From: Dugong dugon
Taxonomy: Eukaryota; Chordata; Mammalia; Sirenia; Dugongidae
Direction: 5' to 3'
DNA length: 64,000 nucleotides
Assembly (NCBI GenBank): GCA_030035585.1
Contig: CM057481.1
Location: forward strand, 7,465,128-7,529,127
Shown: piece by piece, positions 23,725 through 35,259 of the stretch
Numbering within the stretch: the stretch's first letter is position 1
Layout: every line of letters begins with the position of its first letter
The notes under the pieces: model-generated
Database searches by the model: none
Told to the model about the DNA's origin: nothing
What the model saw: the letters and a program-made list of their open reading frames with translations, nothing else
Made by a program: the position numbers and the translations under genes

Positions 23725-24735
23725 ATGGCTCGGAGACAACAGTCAATATCAAATCACATAAAGAGGCAGACCATGATGGCCTCAGCAAGCTCCCAAAACA
23801 AAGAATCAAGAAATCTTCTGAAGGAGGAGGACTTCTTGGAATTACCAGTGGTAGAATACAAAAGATTAACATACAGAACTCTTGAAATATCAGGAAGGAG
23901 TTCAGGAAAAATGCAGAACAAGCCAAGGAACACACAGACAAAGAAATAAAGGAACTTAAGAAGATTATAAAAGAGCAGAGTAACAAATTTAACAGGCTGC
24001 AAGAATCCATAGAGAGACAGCAACCAGAAATCCAGAAGATTAATGATAGAATTTCAGAATTAGACAACTCAAAAGAAAGTCATAGGAACAGAACTGAGGC
24101 AATGGAAGTCAGAAGTAGTGAGATTGAAGTAAAGCACTTGACATCAACTTATTTCAGGAAAAATCAGATGAAATAATTTTTAAACATGAAGAAACACTAA
24201 GAATTATGTGGGAATCTTTTAAGATGAATAGCCTCCGAGTGATTGGAGTACCAGAACAGGGGATTATAACAGAAAATACAGAGAGAATTATTGAAGATTT
24301 GTTGGCAGAAAACTCCCCTGATATCGTGAAATATGACAAGACACCTATCCAAGGTGCTCATCGAACCCCACACAAGGTAGATCCCAAAAGAAAGTCACCA
24401 AGACATATTATAATCAAACTTGCCAAAACCAAAGATAAAAAGAGAATTTTAAAAGTCGCTAGGAATAAACAAAAAGTCATCTACAAAGCAGAGTCAATAA
24501 GACTAAGCTCAGACTACTCAGCAGAAACTGTGCAGACAAGAAGGCAATGGGATGACATATATAAAGCCTTGATGGAAGAAAAATTGCCAGCCAAGAATTA
24601 TATATCCAGCAAAACTGTCTCTCAAATATCATGGTGAAATTAGCACATTTCCAGATTAACAGAAGTTTAGGGAATCTGTAAAAATCAAACCAAAATTACA
24701 ATAAATACTAAAGGGAGTCCTCCAGTTAGAAAATC
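23725..24735 (+). pseudogene. L1 ORF1 remnant (RNA-binding protein)
   Basis: The start ATGGCTCGGAGACAACAG opens a frame to 23949. A frameshift follows, and a coiled-coil-like Lys/Glu/Gln-rich region continues in another frame at about 23900-24170. The frame at 24206-24637 holds the RRM-like start (NSLRVIGVPE) and the basic C-terminal domain (HIIIKLAKTKDKKRILK, RLSSDYSAETVQTRRQW). A further shift near 24595 moves the true C-terminus to another frame, ending about 24735. In L1, ORF1p is a trimeric RNA chaperone that coats L1 RNA. This copy is dead. Confidence 0.85.
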
Positions 24736-25204
24736 AATAACATCAGAAAACAACCCAAGAGTAGAACACAGGACAGAGCAACCAAATATAAACCCAGATA
24801 GGGAAGTCACAGAAGTAAATCAAAGCTAAAACATGGTAAATAGGAAAAAAGAGACATTAATATGTAAAAGATGACACCATTAAAACAAAAAAGAGGGACT
24901 AAAAAAATGTAGTCACCGATCTTTCATATGGAGAAGAAGACAAGGCATTATAAAGAAATAAAAGACAGGTTTAAACTTAGAAAACTAGGGGTAAATACTA
25001 AGGTAACCACAAAGGAAATTAACGATCCTACATATTAAAATAAAAAACAAGAAAAACATAAAAACTCATCAAATACAAAATCAACAACAATGAAAAAGAT
25101 GAAAAGAAAATACAAAAAGAAAAACGACTCACCACAGAAAATTAAGTGGAACAAAGAAACTGTCAACAACGCACACACACATACACACACAAAAAGACAT
25201 CAAA

Positions 25205-28200
25205 ATGACAGCACTAAACTCATACCTATCAATAATTACACTGAGTGTAAACGGACTAAATGCACCAATAAAGACACAGAGAGTGGCGAAATGGGTAAGA
25301 AAACACAATCCGTCTATATGCTGCCTACAAGAGACACATCTTAGACTTAAAGACACAAATAAACTAAAACTCAAAGGCTGGGAAAAAATATATCAAGCAA
25401 ACAACACTCAAAAAAGAGCAGGAGTGGCAATATTAATCTCTGACAAAATAGACTTTAAAGTAAAATCCACCACAAAGGATAAGGAAGGACACTATATAAT
25501 GATTAAAGGGTCCATACACCAGGAGGACATAACCATAGTAAATACTTATGCACCCTATGACAGGGCTCCAAAATACATAAAACGAACTCTAACAGCATTG
25601 AAAAGAGAGATAGATGGCCCCACGATAACAGTAAGGGACTTCAACACACCACTTTCGGTGAAGGACAGAACATCCAGAAAGAGGCTCAATAAAGACACAG
25701 AAGACCTAAATGCCACAATCAACCAACTTAATCTCATAGACATATACAGAACACTCCACCCAACAGCAGACAAGTATATTTTCTTTTCCAATGCAAATGG
25801 AACATTCTCCAGAACACACCACATATTAGGCCATAAAGGAAGCCTTCACAAAATCCAAAGCATCGAAATATTACAAAGCATCTTTTCTGACCATAAAACC
25901 ATAAAAGTAGAAATCAGTAAGAGAAAAAGTGAAGAAAAAATACCAAACACATGGAAACTGAATGATACCTTGTTCAAAAATTACTGAGTTATAGAAAAAA
26001 TTAAGGATGGAATAAAGAAATTCACAGAATCAAATGAGAATGAAAACACATCCTCTCAGAACCTTTGGGACACAGCAAAAGCAGTGGTCAGAGGTCAATT
26101 TAGAGCAATAAATGCACACATCTGAAAAGAAGAAAGGCCAAAATCAAAACATTAACACTACAACTTGAACAAATAGAAACAGAACAGCAAAAGACGGCTT
26201 CAGGCACCAGAAGAAAGCAAACAATAAAAATTTGAGCAGAATTAAATGAAATAGAAAATAGAAAAACAATTGAGTTAATAAGACCAAAAGCTGGTTCTTT
26301 GAAAAGATCAACAAAATCGATAAACCATTGGCCAAAGTGACAAAAGAAAAACAGGAGAGGAAGCAAATAACCCATAGAAGAAATGAGAGGGGCGATATGA
26401 CAGCAGACCCAACTGAACAGAATCATAACAGAATACTATGAAAAACTGTACTCTAACAAATTTAAAAATGTAGAGGAAATAGGCAAATTTCTAGAAACAC
26501 AGTACCTACCTAAACTAACAAAAACAGAGGCAGAACAACTAAAGAAACCTATAACAAAAGAAGAGATTGAAAAGGTAACTTAAAAAACTCCCAGCAAAAA
26601 TAAGCTCTGGCCCTGATGGTTTCACTGGAGAACTCTACCAAACTTTCAAAGAAGAGTTAACACCACTACTACTAAAGGTATTTCAGAGCATAGAAAAGGA
26701 TGGAATACTCCCAAACTCATTCTATGAAGCCAGCGTAACCCTGATAACAAAACTAGGTAAAGACACCACAAAAAAAGAAAATTACAGACCAATATCCCTC
26801 ATGAACATAGACGCAAAAATCCTCAACAAAATTCTAGCCAATAGAATTCAACAGCACAATATAAAAATAATTCACCATGACCGAGTGGGATTCATAATAG
26901 GTATGCAGGTATGGTTCGATATTAGAAAAAAAAAATCAATGTAATCCATCACATAAATAAAACAAAAGACAAGAGCCACATGATCTTATCAATGAAGCAG
27001 AAAAGACATTTGACAAAGTCCAACACCCATTCACGATAAAAGACTCTCAGCACAATAGGAATAGAAGGGAAATTCCTCAGCATAATTAAGGGCATTTATA
27101 CAAAGCCAACAGCCAACATCATCCTAAATGGAGAGAGTCTGAAAGCATTCCCCCTGAGAACGGGAACCAGATAAGGATGCCCCTTATCACCACTCTTATT
27201 CAACTTTGTGCTGGAGGTCCTAGCCAGAGAGCAATTGGGCTAGAAAAAGAAATAAAGGGCATCCAAACTGGTAAGGAAGAAGTAAAAGTATCTCTATTTG
27301 CAGATGATATGGTCTTATACACAGAAAACCCCAAAGAATCCTCAAGAAAACTACTGGAACTAATAGAAGATTTCAGCAAAGTATCAGGATATGACATAAA
27401 CATACAAAAATAAGTTAGAGTCCTCTACACCAACAAAGAAAACTTCGAAGAGGAAATCACTAAATCAATACCATTTACAATAGCTCCAAGAAAATAAAAT
27501 ACTTAGGAATAAATCTAACCAGAGGCATAAAAGACCTATACAAAGAAAACTACAAGACACTACTGCAAGAAACCAAAAGAGACCTACATAAGTGGAAAAA
27601 CATACCTTGCTCATGGACAGGAAGGCTCAACATTGTGAAAAGTTCTATTCTACTCAAAGCTATCTATAGATAGAATGTAATCCTGATCTGAATTCTAATG
27701 GCATTTTTTAACAAGATGGAGAAACAAATCACCAACTTCCCCTGGAAAGGGAAGAGACCTTGGATAAATAAAGCAGTACTGAAGAAGAAGAAGAAAGCGG
27801 GAGGCCTCACGCTACCTGATTTTAGGAACTATTATACTGCCACGGTAGTCAAAACAGCCTGGTGTTGGTACAACAACAGATACATAGACCAACAGAACAG
27901 AATTGAGAATTCGGACATAAATTCATCCACCTATGAGCAGCTGATATTTGACAAAGGCCCAAAGCCCCTTAACTGGGGAAAACACAGTCTCTGTAAGAAA
28001 TGGTGCTGACATAACTAGCTATCCATATGCAAAACAATGAAACAAGACCCATACCTCATACCATGCACAAAAACTAACTCAAAATGGATCAAAGACCTAA
28101 ATATAAAACCTAAAACAATAAAGATCATGGAAGAAAAAATAGGGACAACGCTAGGAGCCCTAATACATGGAATAAAGAGAATATAAAACGTTACTAACAA

Positions 28201-29005
28201 TGCACAAACTCCAAATGAGAAACTAGATAACTGGGAGCTCCTAAAAATCAAACACTTATGCTCATCAAAGGACTTCACCAAAAGAGTAAAAAGACAACCT
28301 ACAGACTGGGAAGAAAAATTTTGGCTATGACAAATCCGATCAGCATCTAATCTCTAAAATCTATGAGATACTACAAAACCTCAACAACAAAAAGACAAAA
28401 AACTCAATTAAAAAATGGGCAAAGGATATGAACAGATACTTCACCAAAGAAGACATTCAGGCAGCTAACAGATACAGGAAGAAGTGCTCAGGATCATTAA
28501 CCATTAGAGAAATGCAAATCAAAACTACACTGAGATACCATCTCACCTCAACAAGGCTAGCATTAATCCAAAAAACACAGAATAATAAATGTTGGAGCAG
28601 CTGTGGAGAGACTGGAACACTTATACACTGCTGGTGGGAATGTAAAATGGTACAACCACTTTGGAAATCGATTTGGTGCTTCCTTAAAAAGCTAGAAATA
28701 GAGGTACCATCTGATCCAGCAACCCACTCCTTGGAATATATCCTAGAGAAATAAGAGCTGTCACAAGAATAGATACATGCACACCCATGTTCACTGCAGC
28801 ACTATTCACAATAGCAAAAAGATGGAAACAACCTAGGTGCCCATCAACGGATGAATGGATAAACAAATTATGGTATATCCACACAATGGAATACTATGCA
28901 GTGATAAAGAACAATGATGAATGGGCAAAACATCTCATAACATGGATGAATCTGGAAGGCATTATGCTGAGTGAAATTAGTCACAAAAGGACAAATATTG
29001 CATGA
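25205..29005 (+). pseudogene. L1 ORF2 remnant (endonuclease and reverse transcriptase)
   Basis: About 1267 codons in total length, close to the family norm, but broken. The endonuclease frame 25205-25987 keeps SVNGLN, CCLQETHL, VNTYAPYD, RDFN and SDH motifs. The conserved Asp before HILGH is His (codon 25817-25819), and a Gly before DFN is Arg. A Trp codon is TGA (25985-25987), and another in-frame TGA is at 26123-26125. The RT part lies in several frames: SSGPDGF near 26599, the catalytic FADD at 27297-27308, and a C-terminal Cys/His part at 28428-29005. Several frameshifts separate them. Confidence 0.9.
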
Positions 29006-30057
29006 GACCACTATTATAAGAACTCAAGAAAAGGTTTAAACACAGAAGAAAACATTCTTTGAGGGTTAAGAGAGTAGGGAGGGAGGAGAGGGGTTTTCAC
29101 TGACTAGACAGTAGCTAAGAACTACCACAGGTGAAAGGAAGGACAACCTACTACACAGGGGAGGTTAGCACAACTGGACTAAATAAAAAGCTAAGTAAAG
29201 TTTCATGAATACATCCAAACACTTGGAGGGACAGAGTAACAGGGGTGAGGGTCTGGGGACCATGGTTTCAGGAGACATCTAGGTCAACTGGCATAACAAA
29301 GTTTATTAAGAAAATGTTCTGCACCCTATTTTGATGAGTGGTGTCTGGGGTCTTAAAAGCTAGTGAGCGGCCATCTAAGATGCATCAGTTGGTCCCAATC
29401 CACCTGGAGCAAAGGAGAATGAAGAACACCAAAGACACAAGGAAAATATTAGCCCAAGAGACAGAAAGGGCCACATAAACCAGAGACTCCATCAGCTTGA
29501 GACCAGAAGAACTAGACGGTCCCTGGCTACCACCAATGACCTCCCTGAAAGAGAATACAGAGAGTCCCTGTTGGAGTAGGAGAAAAATGGGCTGCAGAAC
29601 TCAAATTCTAGTAAAAAGATCAGAATTAATGGTCTTAATGGTTCTCCTGTTCTCAGGTCTTTAAGATGTCCCACTGCTTTCCTAGACATCTGACAGACTG
29701 GAGGGACCCTGGAAGACATGGTCCCCAGACTCTCTGTTAGCCCAGAACTGAAACCATGCCCGAAGCCAGCTCTTCAGACATAGACTATAAGATGTGAAAT
29801 GATACTTGTGAAGAGAGTGCTTCTTAGCTCAAGTAGGTACACGAGACTAAATGGGCAGGTCCTGTCCAGGAGGGAGATGAGAAGGCAAAAAGGGACAGGA
29901 GCTGGTTGAATGGACACAGGAAATCAGGGGTGGAAAGGAGGAGTGTGCTGACAAATTATAGGGAAAGCAACTAGGGTCACATAACAATGTGTGTATAAAT
30001 TTTTGTATGAGAAACGAACTTGAACTGTTAATTTTCACTTAAAGCACAATAAAAAAG
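29006..30057 (+). repeat. L1 3' UTR with an extra ~60-bp segment
   Basis: Non-coding 3' part with AAGCACAATAAAAAAG at its end. Compared with the sibling 3' UTR copy at 31974-32462, it carries an additional stretch at about 29636-29694 between TTAATGGTCT and ACTGGAGGGACCC. That stretch resembles 30360-30402 just outside the element. Confidence 0.7.
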
Positions 30058-30610
30058 AAATATTGGCATACTTTTTTGCATTTCCTGGCTCTGTTCCTCT
30101 CCCCCATTTTTATGTGGACCTTTGCTTTCTTTTTTCTCTGTTGCCCCGGTCCTGCTCAATTTTGATTACACTTTTCCGAGTTTCCCTTTAGTGCAGGGCC
30201 CTATCCTGGGATGGAGCCCTGGGGCTGAGTTTTAAGAGTTCACACAAGGAAGACTGCTCCAGATCCTTCAGACCCAGCAGGCACCACCATTATGGGATGC
30301 AGTCTTAGCTGCCATTTTCATTGGCCTGCCAACTTTCCAGTTGATTGGTTCTTTGGGGGTTCTCCTGTTCTTAGGTCTGTCAGATGTCCCATTGCTTTCC
30401 TCCTCTTTCTCCCACGCAGATGCTGACACCCACTTGTATTTTGAGGTTTAAGGGACATCTTGTCACCCCATTTTGTTCCAAAGTTGACCATGGGTTTTTG
30501 TTTTGCTAGCAAGTCTCTGTGCCCGATTTTATGTGAGGATTCGGGAAGGACCAAAAATTCTGCTGCCAGCATCTTCCCCAAATCTCCTGATTCAATAGTT
30601 CAGCAGTTGT
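30058..30610 (-). mobile_element. old LINE remnant, antisense, right part
   Basis: Probable continuation of the antisense LINE at 21090-22350, split by the L1. Read on the minus strand it is A-rich with GGGGGAGAGGAACAGAGCC and a 60-90-codon open frame without a known domain. Assignment as the 5' region of a HAL1/L1-type element is tentative. Confidence 0.4.
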
Positions 30611-30664
30611 AAAAATCAGAAATGATTATTGTATCTCATTTACCATGAAGTAGATTTTCAATAT

Positions 30665-31008
30665 TGTATGTACCATGGACGGCCAAAAGAACAAACAAAT
30701 CTGTCTTGGAGAAAAAGTACAGCCAGAATGCTCCTTAGAAGCAAGGATGCAAGACTTCGTCTCACATACTTTGGACATGTTATCAGGAGGGATCAGTCCC
30801 TGGAGAAGGACATCATGCTTGGTAAAGTAGAGGGTCAGCGAAAAAGTGGAAGACCCTCCACAAGATGGATTGACACAGTGGCTGCAACAATGGGCTCTAA
30901 CATAACAACAATTGTGAGGATGGCACAGAACCGCACAGTGTTTTGTTCTGTTGTATATAGGGTCATTGTGAGTCAGAACTGATTCAATGGCACCTAACAG
31001 CAACTACA
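30665..31008 (+). mobile_element. RTE/BovB-type LINE, 5'-truncated
   Basis: 3' end of an RTE LINE. The frame encodes the family's C-terminal block, with YFGHVIRRDQSLEKDIMLGK (20 residues) and GRPSTRWIDTVAATMGS. It ends GCACCTAACAGCAAC. Similar copies lie at 36968, 40311 and (antisense) 53085. The open frame at 30629-30982 comes from this element and not from a host gene. Confidence 0.9.
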
Positions 31009-31009
31009 G

Positions 31010-31970
31010 GATTTCAAAAGGAAGAAACCAATTCAAGAGAGTGAATTTGAATTTTTGCCTGGGAACTTTAAATCTGTTTTTTTCAGACGGGCGATGGCAG
31101 TCCCTGAGTATTAATGTTACCAAAACTATACTGGGAGGCCCAGGTGTGGAATCAATAAAAAAATTAAGGAAATATTTTTCATGATGCAGTGATATTTGCA
31201 ATTGATCCCCTAGGCCTCTTTGTTGTCCAGACTTCCTTTCCCCGCTTAAATCTCAGTGGATGGAATGTTGCAAAGCACTTAAAATGCCGAGCCTGATCCC
31301 TTACGTTCCGATTCTAAATGGACCCCAGCCAGGAATTATTCAACCAGGGCATAGCCTGTTGGCAGTGTCTGTATTCTGGGCACTCTGCTCCTGTTTTCAG
31401 CTAGGAGCAGAGGTTCTCTTAAATTTGAATCTTTCTGTAACTGCATTTACCTACAAAGCTCACATAGGGCAAATTACTTTATCGGAGAAAAACAATTAGA
31501 GAGAAAAACAGTGCCAGGTATTTCTGTCCATTCCACCGTAGTGCAAAAGCAGGTAAGCACCAAGGACAGTACTTGAGCAAAAGCTTCTTGGTTATTTCAA
31601 AGTAATGTTTTTGTTTTTGTTTAATTTAAGCAATCATGCTCAGGGCTCTCAGAATAAATGATTTGCAGTATGTAGAATAACTAGTATTGACTAATTAAGA
31701 TATTGTCAATAATTTTCAAATAGCTCTGTGTGATTAAATAACAGGGATCCATTTAAGCGGATCTTTGTGGATTCAATGTCCCTTCTGTTTCACCGGAGAA
31801 TTTCCATGCCACACCTCTGTCAGGGTATATGTAGATGATTCGTATGATTTTACGTCCATGATTCTGCTGGTCCTGCTTGCCATCCAACCAGAAGATTCAA
31901 TGGTGTCTGTTAAGCAACTGAGTTGTGATGATGCTTTTTGAAAGAAACAAAACTGAACTCCTTTGGCTTA
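31010..31970. other. unassigned sequence
   Basis: About 1 kb of unique-looking DNA with small open frames on both strands and no recognisable domain. Confidence 0.35.
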
Positions 31971-31973
31971 TTT

Positions 31974-32462
31974 GTTATTTATTGTGCTTTAGGCAAAAGT
32001 TTACAGCTCAAGTTAATTTCTTGTATTAAAATTCATACCCATATTGTTATGTGACACCAGTTGCTCTCCCTATACTGTGACAGCACACTCCTCCTTTCCA
32101 CCCCAGGCCTCCCACACCCATTCAACCAGCTCCTGACCCTCTCTGCCTCCTCATCCCTCCTCCAGACAGGAGCTGCCACTTAGTCTTGTGTATCTACTTG
32201 AGCTAAAAAGCACACTCTTCACAAATATTATTTTATGATTTATAGTCCCATCTAATCTTTGTCTGAAGAGTAGGCTTCAGGAATGGTTTTGGTTCTGGGT
32301 TGACAGATAGCCTGGGGGCTGTGCTTTCTAGGGTTCCTCCAGTCTCAGTCAGACCATTAAGTCTGGTCTTTTTACTAGAATTTGAGTTCTGCACCCCGCT
32401 TTTCTTCTGCTCCATCAGGGATTCAGTTGTGTTCCCTGTCAGGGTGGTCATTGGTCATTGGT
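31974..32462 (-). mobile_element. L1 3' UTR copy, antisense, 5'-truncated
   Basis: Reverse complement of the L1 3' UTR seen at about 29515-30050. The plus strand starts TTATTGTGCTTTAGGCAAAAG. It contains the counterpart of GGGCTGCAGAACTCAAATTC and of the AACAATATGGGTATGAATTT region. It lacks the extra segment found in the full-length L1. A GTTATTT flank occurs on both sides (weak duplication). Confidence 0.85.
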
Positions 32463-32469
32463 GGTTATT

Positions 32470-33375
32470 TCTTTAAAAAAAAAAAAAATTATAATTAAAT
32501 GCTGACACTTAGGTATGATAATAATTTTCATTATAGCTGTCAGCTGGTTAAGATTCCTTGTATAGGAAGGAAAGATGAAAAAATCTACAGAGAGATTGCT
32601 AGAGATAAATACAGCCATATAGATACATCCCATCTTTGTCTAGATCTCTACCTATAATAAACTTGTTCTCATTGCTTAAAATGAGAATAAGCTTATTAAG
32701 TATCCTTTGCCGGGAATCAGGGTTCATCTGGAGCTGCAGCCAAAGCTTCAAAAGTGACAGATAATTCTAGAATCCTTCTGTGTTGAGATAAGCCACTTAC
32801 GAGATCTCTCTTTATCATAAAGCACTTCTAGGGAGAGACAACTTTCTCCCCAAGTCCCCCCCACCCCACCCCCACCACCATTGGTCAGGGTACCTTGATA
32901 GGAATATAGTGGAATTAAAGTGACCAAGACATACCAAATACGAGATGATAAAAACCAACGAGGCTTCTCTGCTGTACATGTTTCCTTCTAGGTGATTCTG
33001 GTTTGAGCTCAGTTAAGCTGTTAAACAGCATCCCACACATCTCCATCTTTCAACATCTGCAAAAGTCACAAACCCACGTTCCTCTGCCCCCAACCTCTGC
33101 TTGGCTGTCCTTTCTGCTTTTCCCAATGCCTGAATGAGGCAGGCCAAGGCACCGTGATGGAGAGGTCACTTCATTTTCTTTTGTAAAGCCAAATCTCCTG
33201 GGCTTTCCATAATTACCAATCAATTTTACATAAATAGCAAAATTAAGCCCCATTATTCTCATTTACCACAACATTAGAGGAATTAATTAAACACAGAAAA
33301 AGTGCAGGTGCCTGCCAAATCACTACTTCCAGTAGATGGAAACAAATTTGGGAATTACGTGTAGACAGGGAAAAC
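32470..33375. other. unassigned sequence with C-rich tract and AT-rich block
   Basis: An A run lies at 32475-32488. A C-rich tract at 32856-32880 is listed separately. 33160-33330 is AT-rich, without repeats, with AGGAATTAATTAAACAC and a GCAGGTGCCTG E-box-like motif. No gene seen. Confidence 0.4.
32856..32880 (-). other. G-quadruplex-prone tract (minus strand)
   Basis: The plus strand reads CCCCCCCACCCCACCCCCAC. The minus strand therefore has G runs of 5, 4 and 7 plus flanking GG pairs, separated by single bases. Splitting the 7-base run gives four G tracts, fitting a G4-forming motif. Confidence 0.6.
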
Positions 33376-33379
33376 AATC

Positions 33380-33550
33380 AGCACAGCATCCGGAAGCGCA
33401 ACGAAGTGATGCAACTGACCACATTGCCCAAGTAGTGCAAGTCGCTAAGCACCAACACGTTCCCGCGTTTCTCTCCTGAAGCCGGGACAAGGAACGCATG
33501 CTGCTCCTTACAGAGGGGCGCCGGCGTCTCTACAAGGCAGCTTGTAAGGT
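33380..33550. other. local CpG cluster
   Basis: About 12 CpG in about 170 bp (e.g. CATCCGGAAGCGCAACGAAG, GGGGCGCCGGCGTC), unusual against the CpG-poor window. No exon, TATA or coding frame could be tied to it. Confidence 0.5.
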
Positions 33551-33554
33551 TCTT

Positions 33555-35000
33555 TTTTGCTGCAGTTTCCGGAAGGTGCAGTTTGTGTTGGGTTTGACCT
33601 TGAAGAACCTGTAAACCCAGCAGTCAAAGAAAACTTGAGGCTGCTTTTAAAACTAGGTTTGTCAGAGGAACTCCATCTTGTGACTGTTGCTAGTGAGCTC
33701 AGCTAAACTCCTGCAGAAACCGTACCACAGGAGAGCCCGTACATCTACATGAAAGGTCAAGTTTGTGCTTAAGACCAAGTTCTGGAAATAAATGAGAAGC
33801 AGACAAGGAAGCAGCGGGGGAGGGGAAGTTTATAGACTTGCACTATTTTTGATATTGGGCTCAGCAATCCCCAGATCTGTTAGAAAGTCTAGAAATTACG
33901 AGCCTAAGAATGGCGAAGTAGTTTCATAAACAGGAAAAACACAGATTCAGAAATAATTCGAGGATTGTCTGAGAGTCCCATAATTATTTCCATTATGAAA
34001 CAATGACATATACACTATCCCTTAAATAAACCCACCAAAATGATACCCCTTTTAACTGTTGGGCTGCAGTTAAAAAAGATCTTCATATCTTCCTTAATGA
34101 GATTTTTATTAGTCATATAAATTTGTCTTGCACTGAATTTTTGTCTTGGGAACTCTGAATTAGGTTACCTGGAGTTGTTCCTGGTAAGCGTGCAAGCTTC
34201 CACCCAATTTTTGCTGTGAAAATGGCTCCTTCTGGCAAAGTGAAAGCAATTGGAACTCCGTTTAATTAGCTGCCTTCTGTAAATATGCCATCCTTCTTCT
34301 AGCTCTGTGCTGCAGTTATATTTACAAAGGGAACAGAGAGCAATAATTATTTTGGGTTGTGGTTAGTCAGTATTAGTTAATGCCTGAGCATAACTGAGAG
34401 GAAATTAAGCCAAGTGGAGATTATGGGTACAAAGCAGGATAAATGAGTGTCTGTTGGAATAGATGTTTTACCTATATGCTCAGGCCTGGATTGGAAACTC
34501 AAGTTGCATAGATTGGGAACTTCACTGCATGGAGAAGCAACAAGACACCCATTTAGCAAGCATGGAGTTTAATCTACATCATCCACTTTTGAACGATCCA
34601 CATGGTGGGTTTTCTATTGCAGACATTCAGCTACTAGTGTTCCCTTGGGATCAGTGCCACCCACGGGAGGCAAACTCAGCCTAATACCAGCCAGAGCCAA
34701 CAGAATAAAGGAAGAGAGTTTGTTGTTCCCAAAACATCCAATGTCATTCAAGGCCAAAGATAAAATGGGAACGGGTTGGGTGTTTTGCTGGCATACGTTA
34801 TATTATTAAGAGTTGAATAGTTTTTAAAGTTTCATCCCTAAGATTGTAAACAGTCATTAGTGCAGTAAATATGACTTCAAAAGTTTCCATAACCTCTCAT
34901 TGTAGGTACAATAGGGAACAGGTCATTCTGGGCAGTATGACCCACAGCCTAGCTACTGGAAGACAACCACCCTCTCCCCCATCAACTCTGTAGTTTAGGG
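33555..35000. other. unassigned sequence, possible conserved block
   Basis: 34150-34420 is repeat-free, AT-rich DNA with TTTAATTAGCTGCC and AGCAATAATTATTTTGGG. The rest holds no gene or repeat that I can name. Confidence 0.35.
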
Positions 35001-35004
35001 GGGC

Positions 35005-35255
35005 AAAATCTTAAAATGGGTTAAGGGCGTAGGTTTTAGGGTCAGACGTATCTAAAGGGTTGTTTGGATTCTGCTGCTGGATAACCGTGAGGTCCTAAGC
35101 AAGTTATTTGACCTCCCAGTTTCCTCATCTGAATGATGGGGATAATGCTAGAACTCAAGGGTTGGAAGGACTACATGAGATAAATCATAGAAAGCACTCA
35201 GCACTGAGCCAGACACAAAAGTTAGTTGGGATGACTACCACTTCGGCTATTATTT
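35005..35255 (+). repeat. MIR SINE
   Basis: Sense MIR: CTGCTGCTGGATAACCGTGA, CAGTTTCCTCATCTGAATGA, TGGGGATAATGCTAG and AGCACTCAGCACTGAGCCAG. Confidence 0.75.
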
Positions 35256-35259
35256 CTCC

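Larger units (their letters stand above)
22351..30057 (+). mobile_element. near-full-length L1, inactive
   Basis: A LINE-1 of about 7.7 kb in sense orientation. It starts GGAGGGGCCAAGATGGTGG, has a 5' UTR of about 1.37 kb, ORF1 and ORF2 remnants, and a 3' UTR ending AAAGCACAATAAAAAAGAAA. Flanks AAATAGTGGC (22339-22348) and AAATATTGGC (30058-30067) fit a target-site duplication with one mismatch. Both ORFs are broken, so it cannot move by itself. A 5'-truncated antisense relative of its 3' UTR lies at 31974-32462. Confidence 0.92.

Noticed and set aside
30318-30581. 87-codon minus-strand frame
   Set aside because: Lies in the old antisense LINE remnant; no conserved domain.
32475-32488. Poly-A run as the tail of the neighbouring L1 3' UTR copy
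   Set aside because: That copy is antisense, so its tail should be a T run on its left side. The A run is on the wrong side.
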